Below, piece by piece: positions 1-5,771 of a stretch of 7,546 nt of DNA. Each line of letters opens with the position of its first letter. The first letter of the stretch is position 1. The position numbers were made by a program, and so were the translations under genes. The stretch spans positions 1 to 7,546 of the forward strand of contig CAZCRG010000086.1 of NCBI GenBank assembly GCA_964501105.1, written 5' to 3'. This DNA is from BMS3B sp964501105. GTDB taxonomy: Archaea; Hydrothermarchaeota; Hydrothermarchaeia; Hydrothermarchaeales; BMS3B. The notes beneath the pieces are model-generated. The model was given only the letters and a program-made list of their open reading frames with translations, searched no databases and was not told where the DNA came from.

Positions 1-40
1 GCAAAAGGAAGCTCTCAGAAAAAAGTATGGAGGCGAATAA
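1..40 (+). CDS. rrp41: Exosome complex exonuclease Rrp41, 3' end only (partial)
   Basis: Only the last dozen codons are present, in the frame beginning at base 2. They read QKEALRKKYGGE and end with TAA at 38-40. The basic, helical tail lies directly in front of rrp42, where rrp41 stands in the conserved archaeal exosome operon. Rrp41 would be the catalytic RNase PH subunit that pairs with Rrp42 in the hexameric 3'-5' exonuclease ring. The identification rests mainly on gene order, because too little protein is visible for a domain call. The rrp42 Shine-Dalgarno sequence lies inside this tail. Confidence 0.6.
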   Translation, partial: QKEALRKKYGGE

Positions 41-829
41 ATGGAAGATATAATTCCAGAAATTAAAAAAGAATATATTCTTGAGCTTCTCGAGCAAGGA
101 CAAAGAATTGACGGAAGAGGTTTTAATGATTATAGAGAAATATCCATAACAAGGGATGTAATAGAAAAGGCTGAAGGTAGCGCTGTAGTTAAAATGGGGA
201 AAACCCAGGTGATGGTGGGTGTAAAACTTACTCTCGGTGAACCTTTCCCGGATATGCCCAATTCCGGTGTATTAACAACCAATGCAGAGCTTGTCCCTAT
301 TGCAAGCCCAAGTTTTGAGCCAGGCCCGCCTGATGAAAACTCAATTGAATTAGCCAGGGTTGTGGATAGAGTTATAAGAGAGTCACAGTGCATTGACATG
401 GAAAAGCTATGCATCAAGGAAGGTGAGCAGGTCTGGGTGGTTTTTGTTGATATCCACGTGCTGGACTATGATGGCAATCTCTTTGATGCCTCAGCTTTAG
501 GAGCCATTGCTGCTCTACTGGACACAAGATTTCCAGCAGTTGACGAGAATGGCACAGTTGATTATAAGACAAAGACTGATGAGAAGTTACCTGTTGTTGA
601 TAAACCTATTGAGGTTACATTTGCTAAAATTGGTGATTATATCATATTGGATCCATGTCTTGAGGAAGAAGAAGTGCTGAATGCAAGGTTAACCATAGGC
701 TACAACTCAAAAGGCGATGTTGTGGCTATGCAGAAAGGAGGTAGCGGCACCTTCACTCAAGAAGAAATTATTGAGCTTGTTAAGAGAGGAAGAGAGAAAG
801 CTGAAGAGCTTAGAGGTCTTCTGGAGTGA
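41..829 (+). CDS. rrp42: Exosome complex component Rrp42 (RNase PH fold, non-catalytic subunit)
   Basis: A 262-residue protein of normal length for archaeal Rrp42. It opens with a helical segment and the family motif QRIDGRGFNDYR (about residues 20-31), then EGSAVVKMGKTQVMVGVK. The first RNase PH domain spans about 30-165 and the second, starting near KLPVVDKPIEVTFAKIGD, about 180-255. Rrp42 is known as the structural partner of Rrp41 in the hexameric ring that degrades and tails RNA in the cytoplasm. It binds RNA but lacks the phosphorolytic site. The ATG directly follows the rrp41 stop (TAA then ATG), and GGAGG at 29-33 gives good Shine-Dalgarno spacing. Family, length and neighbours agree. 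Confidence 0.95.
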   Translation: MEDIIPEIKKEYILELLEQGQRIDGRGFNDYREISITRDVIEKAEGSAVVKMGKTQVMVGVKLTLGEPFPDMPNSGVLTTNAELVPIASPSFEPGPPDENSIELARVVDRVIRESQCIDMEKLCIKEGEQVWVVFVDIHVLDYDGNLFDASALGAIAALLDTRFPAVDENGTVDYKTKTDEKLPVVDKPIEVTFAKIGDYIILDPCLEEEEVLNARLTIGYNSKGDVVAMQKGGSGTFTQEEIIELVKRGREKAEELRGLLE

Positions 830-834
830 TTTTT

Positions 835-1101
835 ATGGGCAGAACAAAGAAAGTAGGAAGCGCTGGTAAGTTCGGTGTGCGCTACGGCATGAGGCTCAGA
901 AGAAAGTGGCTGGAAGTAGACAGAAAGCAGAGGCTAAAGCACGAGTGCCCAGTGTGCCACAAGCATGGGGTGAAGAGAGTAGCTTCAGGTATATGGCACT
1001 GCAGAAAGTGCAACACCAAGTTTACTGGCGGTGCTTATATTCCAAAGACACCCATGCTTGCAACTGTGCAGAGGGCTGTTAAAAAGGTGGTCGGTGAGTA
1101 A
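835..1101 (+). CDS. rpl37ae: 50S ribosomal protein L37Ae (zinc-ribbon)
   Basis: An 88-residue basic protein beginning MGRTKKVGSAGKFGVRYG, the typical eL43/L37Ae start. A zinc ribbon follows: C38-x2-C41, then C56-x2-C59 after 14 residues. It is a large-subunit ribosomal protein that binds 23S rRNA. I chose ATG 835 because the family begins right at this Met. An upstream in-frame GTG at 826 would add three non-conserved residues and overlap the rrp42 stop. GGAGTGAT at 823-830 can serve as the Shine-Dalgarno site for the ATG. The stop overlaps the start of rpoP by one base (TAATG), suggesting coupled translation. Confidence 0.95.
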   Translation: MGRTKKVGSAGKFGVRYGMRLRRKWLEVDRKQRLKHECPVCHKHGVKRVASGIWHCRKCNTKFTGGAYIPKTPMLATVQRAVKKVVGE

Positions 1102-1232
1102 TGTATCGATGTGGTAGCTGCGGAAAGGAGATAGACCTGGGAAAGGAAGACCCTGTAAGGTGTCCCTTCTGCGGCTATAAGATACTTTTCAAGGTAAGGC
1201 CAAAGAGAGCTAAGCGCGTGAAAGCATTCTGA
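1101..1232 (+). CDS. rpoP: DNA-directed RNA polymerase subunit P (Rpo12/RpoP)
   Basis: A 43-codon gene starting ATG TAT CGA TGT and ending TGA at 1230-1232. The peptide carries two zinc-binding pairs, C4-G-S-C7 and C21-P-F-C24, followed by GYKILFKVRPKR, the hallmark C-terminal stretch of archaeal RpoP and eukaryotic Rpb12. It is a small structural zinc subunit of the archaeal RNA polymerase, bridging assembly of the Rpo3/Rpo10/Rpo11 platform. It overlaps both neighbours by one base (TAATG at its start, TGATG at its end). GGTGG at 1086-1090 and GGTGA at 1093-1097 can act as ribosome binding sites. Length and motifs match the family despite the small size. Confidence 0.95.
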   Translation: MYRCGSCGKEIDLGKEDPVRCPFCGYKILFKVRPKRAKRVKAF

Positions 1233-1675
1233 TGGGCCTAGTTACCACCTCAAGGAAACCTTCACCAAGGACAAGGAGCTTCTCAAAGGACCTTGCCAGA
1301 GCTTTGAGGTTCAGATATTTCACAAGAGGTAAGGCAAACCTTGACCTCCTCTATTCTCTCCTTCAGGAGAATGAAATTCTTATTATAGTGAAGGAGAGGA
1401 AGGGGAATCCCTCACGGATTGATATTGTAGATATAGAAGGTAACCTCCTTGCTCTCCTGCTTGATAGAGCAATTCTGAAGAGAGAGCTCAAGGATACCAG
1501 CTACAGAGGTTATAAAGAGGGAGAGATAGCCTCAGAGCTGAGAGAGAAGCTTTCCCTACCAGAGGGCATAGTGCTTCAAAGAGGAGATTCAATTATAGTG
1601 GTTGACGGTCCTGAATTCAAGGTGAGAAAGATTATAAGGAGGAGTGATTATTTTAGAGGGCAGGGCAGAGATTGA
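1232..1675 (+). CDS. Brix-domain ribosomal biogenesis protein (Imp4/Brx1-like)
   Basis: A 147-residue protein. Its N-terminus (VTTSRKPSPRTRSFSKDLAR, about residues 4-23) is the Imp4/Brix signature TTSRxPSxRxRxFxKDL. It is followed by the GKANLDLL and LIIVKERKGNPSRI segments of the single archaeal Brix domain. Eukaryotic relatives (Imp4, Brx1, Rpf1/2, Ssf1) act in rRNA processing and subunit assembly. The archaeal protein is assumed to bind pre-rRNA, but this is inferred from the family. The start ATG shares bases with the rpoP stop (TGATG) and has no good Shine-Dalgarno sequence, so reinitiation after rpoP is likely. Its 3' end overlaps pcc1 by 32 nt in another frame. Confidence 0.9.
   Translation: MGLVTTSRKPSPRTRSFSKDLARALRFRYFTRGKANLDLLYSLLQENEILIIVKERKGNPSRIDIVDIEGNLLALLLDRAILKRELKDTSYRGYKEGEIASELREKLSLPEGIVLQRGDSIIVVDGPEFKVRKIIRRSDYFRGQGRD
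1638..1643 (+). promoter_or_regulatory. Shine-Dalgarno GGAGGA touching the pcc1 GTG
   Basis: A strong GGAGGA lies immediately before GTG 1644 with no spacer. An in-frame TAA at 1635-1637 excludes any earlier start. The usual 5-8 nt spacing would instead point to the ATT at 1650, so the real initiation site of pcc1 is uncertain. Confidence 0.5.
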
Positions 1676-1895
1676 AATTGAGTTTGATTCTCCTGAAGAG
1701 GCTGAGATAGTTTACAGAAGCATAGTAGCTGAGCATATTAGCTCGCCTCATGATAGGGGTGAAGTGGATTTTAAAAACCTTGGTAAGGTTATTTACCTCT
1801 CCTTGAAGGGAGACTCTTCCGTCTTCAGAGCATCCCTTTCGTCCTACTTAAGGTGGATAAAATTAAGTTATAGTTTATTGGAGGAAGATTTATGA
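1644..1895 (+). CDS. pcc1: KEOPS complex subunit Pcc1
   Basis: An 83-residue protein with the Pcc1 pattern: a beta strand AEIEIEFDSPEEAEIVYRSI, then a helix, a central strand (VDFKNLGKVIYLSLKG) and the closing helix DSSVFRASLSSYLRWIKL. Pcc1 is the small dimerising subunit of KEOPS, the complex that makes threonylcarbamoyladenosine at position 37 of ANN-decoding tRNAs. The Ile(GAU) and Thr(GGU) tRNAs encoded just downstream are such substrates. The only standard start is GTG 1644, inside the Brix gene. Its stop overlaps the prefoldin start (ATGA). The family call is firm; the exact start is less certain because the ribosome binding site touches the GTG. Confidence 0.88.
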   Translation: MIILEGRAEIEIEFDSPEEAEIVYRSIVAEHISSPHDRGEVDFKNLGKVIYLSLKGDSSVFRASLSSYLRWIKLSYSLLEEDL

Positions 1896-2251
1896 ATGAG
1901 TTACCGAAGGAACTGCAGCATCAGCTTGCCCAGTTACAGCAGGTTCAGCAGCAGGCAGAAGCTATTTCTGCCCAGAAGATTCAGATGGAGATTCAGCTTA
2001 AGGATGTGGAAAAGGCTCTTGACGAGGTATCCAAGCTTCAGGAAAGCGGTGAGGTCTACAAAGCTATAGGAAATCTTTTAATCAAGACTGGAAAGGCTGA
2101 GGTGGAGGAAGAACTTAAGGAAAGAAAGGAAACCCTTGAGCTCAGAGTTAAAACTTTGAAGAGGCAGGAAGAGAAGGTAACTGCAAGACTCAAGGAGCTT
2201 CAGCAGAAGATTCAGTCTGCACTGCAGAGCAGGGGCGTGCAGTCTGGTTAG
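1892..2251 (+). CDS. pfdB: Prefoldin subunit beta
   Basis: A 119-residue protein of typical beta-prefoldin length. It has two long coiled-coil helices (about residues 1-50, rich in Gln/Glu/Leu heptads, and about 70-115) flanking the beta-hairpin segment SGEVYKAIGNLLIKTGKAEV (about 52-71), which is diagnostic of the subunit. With prefoldin alpha, encoded elsewhere, it forms the jellyfish-shaped hexamer that holds unfolded proteins for the group II chaperonin in the cytoplasm. The start ATG overlaps the pcc1 stop (ATGA), and GGAGGA at 1880-1885 gives a well-spaced Shine-Dalgarno site. It is the last protein gene of the superoperon here, since tRNA genes with a possible promoter of their own follow. 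Confidence 0.95.
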   Translation: MNELPKELQHQLAQLQQVQQQAEAISAQKIQMEIQLKDVEKALDEVSKLQESGEVYKAIGNLLIKTGKAEVEEELKERKETLELRVKTLKRQEEKVTARLKELQQKIQSALQSRGVQSG

Positions 2252-2253
2252 AT

Positions 2254-2263
2254 GCATAAAAAA
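2254..2263 (+). promoter_or_regulatory. Possible TATA box for the tRNA pair
   Basis: GCATAAAAAA lies just after the pfdB stop and about 38 nt before the tRNA-Ile 5' end. With the usual archaeal spacing, transcription would begin near 2285, leaving a short 5' leader for RNase P to remove. It is an AT-rich match only, and the tRNAs could also be read through from pfdB. Confidence 0.4.
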
Positions 2264-2296
2264 TTGAAGATGGTAACAGTTGATTCTTGATTGCTT

Positions 2297-2371
2297 GGGC
2301 CCGTGGCGCAGCCTGGTCAGCGCGTTCGCCTGATAAGCGAAAGGTCCTGGGTTCAAAGCCCAGCGGGCCCA
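2297..2371 (+). tRNA. tRNA-Ile (anticodon GAU)
   Basis: A complete cloverleaf. The acceptor GGGCCCG (2297-2303) pairs with CGGGCCC (2364-2370), with A as discriminator at 2371. The D stem GCGC pairs at 2306-2309/2320-2323. The anticodon stem TTCGC/GCGAA (2325-2329/2337-2341) encloses the loop CTGATAA, with anticodon GAT at 2332-2334. The T stem CTGGG/CCCAG encloses TTCAAAG. The variable loop is 5 nt. There is no intron, and CCA is not encoded. Confidence 0.97.
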
Positions 2372-2374
2372 TTC

Positions 2375-2448
2375 GCCTCGGTAGCTCAGCCTGGTGGAGC
2401 GCTTCCTTGGTAAGGAAGAGGTCGCGGGTTCAAACCCCGCCCGGGGCT
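2375..2448 (+). tRNA. tRNA-Thr (anticodon GGU)
   Basis: A complete cloverleaf. The acceptor GCCTCGG (2375-2381) pairs with CCGGGGC (2441-2447), including one T-G wobble, with T as discriminator at 2448. The D stem is GCTC/GAGC. The anticodon stem CTTCC/GGAAG encloses TTGGTAA, with anticodon GGT at 2409-2411. The T stem GCGGG/CCCGC encloses TTCAAAC. It has no intron and no encoded CCA. It begins 3 nt after tRNA-Ile, so the two are surely cotranscribed. Confidence 0.97.
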
Positions 2449-2465
2449 TAAAATTTAGAGTTTAA

Positions 2466-2489
2466 ACCTTTTTCATATTTTTTAATTTT
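2466..2489 (+). terminator. T-rich archaeal terminator after the tRNA pair
   Basis: Successive T tracts on the plus strand (T5 at 2469-2473, T6 at 2478-2483, T4 at 2486-2489) start about 20 nt after tRNA-Thr. Oligo-T runs without a required hairpin are the known intrinsic termination signal of archaeal RNA polymerase. There is no clear stem-loop. Confidence 0.55.
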
Positions 2490-2527
2490 AATAATGTAAG
2501 AGTCAAAATTTCAACGTTATAACTAGG

Positions 2528-2620
2528 ATGTTCAGTGACATTTCTGACTATTCTGATGACAGGACTAAAGACTTTCTCGCCAGGCTGACAAAAAGAATGA
2601 GAAGAATGTTATTTGTATAA
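2528..2620 (+). CDS. Possible 30-codon small ORF, unknown function
   Basis: ATG 2528 to TAA 2618-2620 encodes a 30-residue peptide: an acidic, Ser/Asp-rich first third (MFSDISDYSDDRTK) and a basic amphipathic second half (DFLARLTKRMRRMLFV). I recognise no family. In favour: it is an island of higher GC in an otherwise AT-rich gap, it uses AGA/AGG for Arg and CTC/GCC codons like the neighbouring genes, and it lies between a T-rich terminator and the cbi promoter. Against: it is short, only a weak CTAGG precedes the ATG, and no well-placed TATA box is evident. It could equally be a gene remnant, part of a non-coding RNA, or chance. Confidence 0.25.
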   Translation: MFSDISDYSDDRTKDFLARLTKRMRRMLFV

Positions 2621-2649
2621 ATTAATTTAAATAGCTTATCCAGCAATAC

Positions 2650-2685
2650 TTTCCCTAAATGGAAACATATGTAAACCATTTCCAT
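2650..2685 (+). promoter_or_regulatory. Putative operator upstream of the cbi genes (inverted half-sites)
   Basis: ATGGAAA (2659-2665) and TTTCCAT (2679-2685) form a perfect 7-bp inverted repeat with a 13-nt gap, so the half-sites are 20 bp apart, about two helical turns. A third element, TTTCC at 2650-2654, is inverted relative to GGAAA at 2661-2665. The array ends 3 bp before the TATA box, where a bound dimer could block TBP/TFB or, less likely, recruit them. A metal- or cobamide-responsive regulator is an inference; no regulator gene lies in this window. Confidence 0.45.
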
Positions 2686-2688
2686 AAC

Positions 2689-2696
2689 TTTATAAA
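2689..2696 (+). promoter_or_regulatory. TATA box of the cbiMNQO promoter
   Basis: TTTATAAA, preceded by the BRE-like CATAAC, fits the archaeal core promoter well. It predicts a start near 2718, leaving a leader of about 10 nt that just covers the GGTGAT Shine-Dalgarno site (2719-2724). Such a leader is too short for a riboswitch, so control is probably by DNA binding at the adjacent inverted repeat. Confidence 0.65.
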
Positions 2697-2727
2697 CCCC
2701 CTTCTTGATTTTTATTCTGGTGATTCT

Positions 2728-3408
2728 ATGCACATAATGGAAGGCTTTCTACCAAACCCCTGGTGGGAGCTCTGGTTTGTTCTTAGCCTCCCGGTGGTGT
2801 TTTTCGGGTTTATGAAGATGAAGAAGGTTATAGATGAGAATCCAGAAGCCAAGGCGATGCTTGCCTTGGCAGGTGCCTTTGCCTTTGTTCTCTCAGCCCT
2901 GAAGATTCCCAGTGTTACAGGCTCCTGCTCACATCCCACAGGTACTGGTCTTGCTGCAGTGCTTTTTGGCCCGGCTGTGACATCTGTACTTGGCGCTATA
3001 GTACTTCTCTATCAGGCTCTCCTCCTTGCTCATGGTGGAATTACCACTCTTGGAGCCAATATATTCTCCATGGGCATAATTGGACCTCTGGTTGCCTTTG
3101 GTGTGTATAAGGCTTCAAAGAAGTTCAACCTGAGCACAAATATTGCAGTTTTTCTCGCAGCTGCTCTGGGAGACTGGGCTACCTATGTAACCACTTCAGT
3201 GCAGCTTGCTCTGGCCTTTCCTTCTCCTGAGGGTGGAGTGCTTGCCTCCTTCAAAGCCTTTGCAGCCATCTTTGCAATAACTCAGATACCTCTTGCAATT
3301 ATAGAGGGTATAGTGACAGTGCTTCTCTTCAACTACATAGTTAAACTCAAGAGCGACATCCTTGTGAGAATTGGTGTAATCTCGTCTGCAGCAGGAGGTG
3401 AAAGGTGA
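2728..3408 (+). CDS. cbiM: CbiM, substrate-specific S component of the cobalt ECF transporter
   Basis: A 226-residue integral membrane protein with several hydrophobic segments. The N-terminus MHIMEGFLP is the conserved CbiM/NikM start: in solved NikM structures the N-terminal Met and His2 enter the membrane and bind the metal. H69, in the motif SCSHPTGTGL (66-75), is the other hallmark ligand region, followed by HGGITTLGAN (102-111). I chose ATG 2728 because the MH start is functionally required and GGTGAT precedes it. An upstream in-frame ATG at 2659 would add 23 unrelated residues, lies inside the inverted repeat and precedes the TATA box. CbiM captures Co2+ for import, and the partner CbiN next door marks cobalt rather than nickel. 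Confidence 0.93.
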   Translation: MHIMEGFLPNPWWELWFVLSLPVVFFGFMKMKKVIDENPEAKAMLALAGAFAFVLSALKIPSVTGSCSHPTGTGLAAVLFGPAVTSVLGAIVLLYQALLLAHGGITTLGANIFSMGIIGPLVAFGVYKASKKFNLSTNIAVFLAAALGDWATYVTTSVQLALAFPSPEGGVLASFKAFAAIFAITQIPLAIIEGIVTVLLFNYIVKLKSDILVRIGVISSAAGGER

Positions 3409-3698
3409 TGTTTAAGAGGATGAGTTTACTCTTTATTTTTCTCCTGCTATCTTCCTTATCAGTGGTGGCTGCTGAGGAGGAAGCTGAGGCATGGAGTGGT
3501 GCTGATGCCCTTGCTGAGGGCAAGATAGCGGAGATTGCTCCAGACTATGAACCCTGGTTCTCTCCCATATGGGAGCCTCCAAGCGGTGAGATTGAGAGTC
3601 TTCTCTTTTCTCTGCAGTCAGCAATTGGTGCCATTATTATAGGTTATTTCATAGGATACTACAGGGGCATTGAAAAAGGCAGGAGTAAGAAGGAATAA
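3408..3698 (+). CDS. cbiN: CbiN, cobalt transport accessory protein
   Basis: A 96-residue protein with two membrane segments (about 6-22 and 66-85) joined by an acidic extracytoplasmic loop. The loop ends in the CbiN signature DYEPWFSPIWEPPSGEIESL (46-65). In characterised systems CbiN works with CbiM to load Co2+ and is the component that separates cobalt CbiMNQO systems from NikMN types. The start is ATG 3408, overlapping the cbiM stop (TGATG), with a near-perfect GGAGGTGA Shine-Dalgarno site at 3394-3401. GTG 3405 would add one residue and fits the spacing less well. The first hydrophobic segment followed by VVAAEEE could be read as a signal peptide, but family topology favours a retained helix. 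Confidence 0.93.
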   Translation: MFKRMSLLFIFLLLSSLSVVAAEEEAEAWSGADALAEGKIAEIAPDYEPWFSPIWEPPSGEIESLLFSLQSAIGAIIIGYFIGYYRGIEKGRSKKE

Positions 3699-3701
3699 AC
3701 T

Positions 3702-4484
3702 ATGGCTCATTCTACACTGGACAGCTTTGCCAGCAGAAGCAGACTCAGAGATTTCAGTCCTGAAGTTAAAATAATCTTTGTACTCCTGAGCCTGATAGTT
3801 GGCATAGCTTCCCAGAGCTTCCCTGTGCCTGTGATAATTGCAGTGGTCATGGCAGCCATTACTTTAACTCTGGGTGGTGTTCCTTTTAACTATTACCTAA
3901 GGTGGTTTACCCCTGTTTTGCTTTTTTCTCTACCTGTAGTAGCTATTATGCCTTTTTTCTTTGGTAGTCATGGCGAACTCTTTTCAATAACCCTTTTAGG
4001 CCACAAACTTGTTGCCTACAGAGATGGGTTGAATCTGGCTCTCCTCCTCCTCAGCAGGGTGTTCAGCGGTACAGCTTCTCTCTTTTTCCTAGCCTTCACC
4101 ACACCTATGGTCAATATCTTTGCTGTGCTGGAAAGGCTTAAAATTCCACCTCTGCTGCTTGAAATATCAATGCTCATATACCGCTACATCTTTGTTGTGC
4201 TCGAGGAGGCAGAAAGGATGCTCTTTGCCATGGAGGCAAGAGGGGCAGGGATGAGTTTAAAAAGTGCTTTAAATGCCTTTGCCCTTCTTGGCGCCAATCT
4301 CTTTATCAGGTCTTTCAGTAGAGGTGAAAGACTCAATATAGCCCTGGAGAGCAGAGGTTATAATGGCAGCCTTAAGGTGCTCCACGAAGCGAGAAGTATT
4401 CCACTTCTCCCTCTCACCTTTGTGATTTTCTTTGAAATTTTTCTTGCTTACCTGACTTTTGTGACTAAGGGGTTTAAATTATGA
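3702..4484 (+). CDS. cbiQ: CbiQ, ECF transporter T component (cobalt)
   Basis: A 260-residue membrane protein with several hydrophobic helices (for example about 22-58, 68-88 and 108-135, and a final one at 233-254). It has a cytoplasmic coupling region with the two arginine signatures of EcfT proteins, EARG (178-181) and ESRG (216-219), which dock into the ATPase grooves. It transmits ATP-driven movement from CbiO to CbiM. Length and motifs are typical. It starts three bases after the cbiN stop, with GGAGTAA at 3682-3688 or AAGGAA nearer the ATG as ribosome binding site. Its stop overlaps the cbiO start (ATGA), consistent with stoichiometric coupled synthesis. Confidence 0.93.
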   Translation: MAHSTLDSFASRSRLRDFSPEVKIIFVLLSLIVGIASQSFPVPVIIAVVMAAITLTLGGVPFNYYLRWFTPVLLFSLPVVAIMPFFFGSHGELFSITLLGHKLVAYRDGLNLALLLLSRVFSGTASLFFLAFTTPMVNIFAVLERLKIPPLLLEISMLIYRYIFVVLEEAERMLFAMEARGAGMSLKSALNAFALLGANLFIRSFSRGERLNIALESRGYNGSLKVLHEARSIPLLPLTFVIFFEIFLAYLTFVTKGFKL

Positions 4485-5746
4485 TAATTGAAACAAAAAA
4501 CCTGGAGTATAGCTATGCTGATGGAACAGAGGCGCTCAGGGGAGTAACTCTTGGAGTTAAAAAGGGCAGTAGAGTTGCCTTTCTTGGAAACAATGGCTCT
4601 GGAAAAACAACTCTTCTCCTTCATTTCAATGGTATTCTAAGGCCGAGCAGAGGCAAGGTCTTCTTTAATGAGAAAGAGATTAAGTATGACAGAGAGTCTC
4701 TTGCCAGGCTGAGAGCAAAGGTTGGCTTTGTATTCCAGAACAGTGATGACCAGCTCTTTGCTCCTACTGTACTTCAGGATGTAGCTTTTGGTCCCTTAAA
4801 TCTTGGAATGGATAGAGAAGAGGCAGAAAGAACTGCTATGGAAGCTCTTGAAATGGTGGGTATAAAAAAGCTGGCTAAGAAGGCTCCTCATCTTCTCAGT
4901 GGAGGCCAGAAGAAGAGGGTTGCCATAGCTGGAGTTCTTGCCACTCAACCAGAGGTTGTGATTCTTGATGAGCCTCTTTCCAATCTTGACCCGAGAGGCA
5001 GGGAGGAGGTTGTTGAGATACTTGAAGAGCTTACAGGAAAAACTATTATTGTTGCGACTCATAATGTTGATCTGGCCTATGAGTGGGCTGATTATGTTTA
5101 TCTGTTAGATAAGGGAAAGGTACTCGCCCATGGAGAGCCAAGTGAAATTTTCACCTCCAGGGAGACCCTGAAAAAAGCCAGACTTACAGAGCCAACTCTT
5201 ATTAAGATCCACTCAGTTCTTAAGGAGAAGCAGATGTGCAGGGCAAGGCTTCCTTCAACTCTACCTGAGCTTCTCAGCAGTATGGAAATCCCGAATATAA
5301 GATTTGTACCCGTGAGGTCTAAACCTGGAGAAAGACTTACTCTAAGGCTTGAGAATGGCGTCATTGAGCCCATTGCGGAAGGAAGCCTTGAGGCAGAGGT
5401 TGTTTACAGCAATAATGAATGGTCTGCAGTAAAACTTGATGAGCCTCTGAAGAGCAAAGGGAAGATAGGAATACTTTCCCTGGGCAGGGTGAAGCTTAAG
5501 GAAATAAAGGAGATGATTGAAAGCAGCGATTTTTTCGCCACTTCTGGAGTAAAGGCAAGAATATTCTGCCATAGGGCAAGAATTACTCCTGATGCCACAA
5601 CAGGTGCAGTGGAGAAGGCACTTTTGAGAGCCTGGCATGATAAGAGGTGTCTTGTGCTTACAGACAATGTTGAAAAGGTTAGAAGAGAACTGAAAGATTA
5701 TATAAGCAGGCTTGGATTTGAAGTGGAAATAGAAATAAAAGGTTGA
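4481..5746 (+). CDS. cbiO: CbiO, cobalt ECF transporter ATPase with long C-terminal extension
   Basis: A 421-residue protein. The first ~240 residues are a complete ABC ATPase: Walker A GNNGSGKTT (36-44), Q-loop Q86 with the ECF-type QNSDDQLF, signature LSGGQKKRV (139-147), Walker B VVILDEP (159-165) and switch H194. It powers cobalt import through CbiQ. Ordinary CbiO/EcfA proteins are about 270-290 residues. Here a further ~170 residues follow, including GKIGILSLGRVKLKEI (327-342), a segment with adjacent C363-H364 then ITPDATTGAVEKALLRAW (368-385), and an alpha/beta-looking tail KRCLVLTDNVEKVRRELKDYI (388-408). I cannot assign this extension a function. A regulatory or metal-sensing role is a guess from C253, C363, H364 and C390. 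I see no frameshift or junction, so it is a true in-frame domain. Confidence 0.92.
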   Translation: MIIETKNLEYSYADGTEALRGVTLGVKKGSRVAFLGNNGSGKTTLLLHFNGILRPSRGKVFFNEKEIKYDRESLARLRAKVGFVFQNSDDQLFAPTVLQDVAFGPLNLGMDREEAERTAMEALEMVGIKKLAKKAPHLLSGGQKKRVAIAGVLATQPEVVILDEPLSNLDPRGREEVVEILEELTGKTIIVATHNVDLAYEWADYVYLLDKGKVLAHGEPSEIFTSRETLKKARLTEPTLIKIHSVLKEKQMCRARLPSTLPELLSSMEIPNIRFVPVRSKPGERLTLRLENGVIEPIAEGSLEAEVVYSNNEWSAVKLDEPLKSKGKIGILSLGRVKLKEIKEMIESSDFFATSGVKARIFCHRARITPDATTGAVEKALLRAWHDKRCLVLTDNVEKVRRELKDYISRLGFEVEIEIKG

Positions 5747-5771
5747 GATAAAATAATGGAAGGTGGTTTTA

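Noticed and set aside
2078..2372. Minus-strand frames opposite pfdB and tRNA-Ile
   Set aside because: They overlap a well-supported prefoldin gene and a perfect tRNA cloverleaf. The peptides resemble the spurious proteins often called over tRNA genes.
2659..2727. Upstream ATG extending CbiM by 23 residues
   Set aside because: The extension lies within the inverted repeat and before the TATA box. It lacks a ribosome site and would bury the MHI N-terminus that binds metal in this family.
2449..2727. Cobalamin riboswitch in front of cbiM
   Set aside because: The TATA box at 2689-2696 leaves a leader of only about 10 nt, and I see no B12-box-like motif or multi-stem structure upstream.
2548..2733. 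61-codon minus-strand frame opposite the cbi promoter
   Set aside because: It covers the promoter and small-ORF region, has low-complexity hydrophobic content, no ribosome site and no recognisable family. It is best read as a chance frame in AT-rich DNA.
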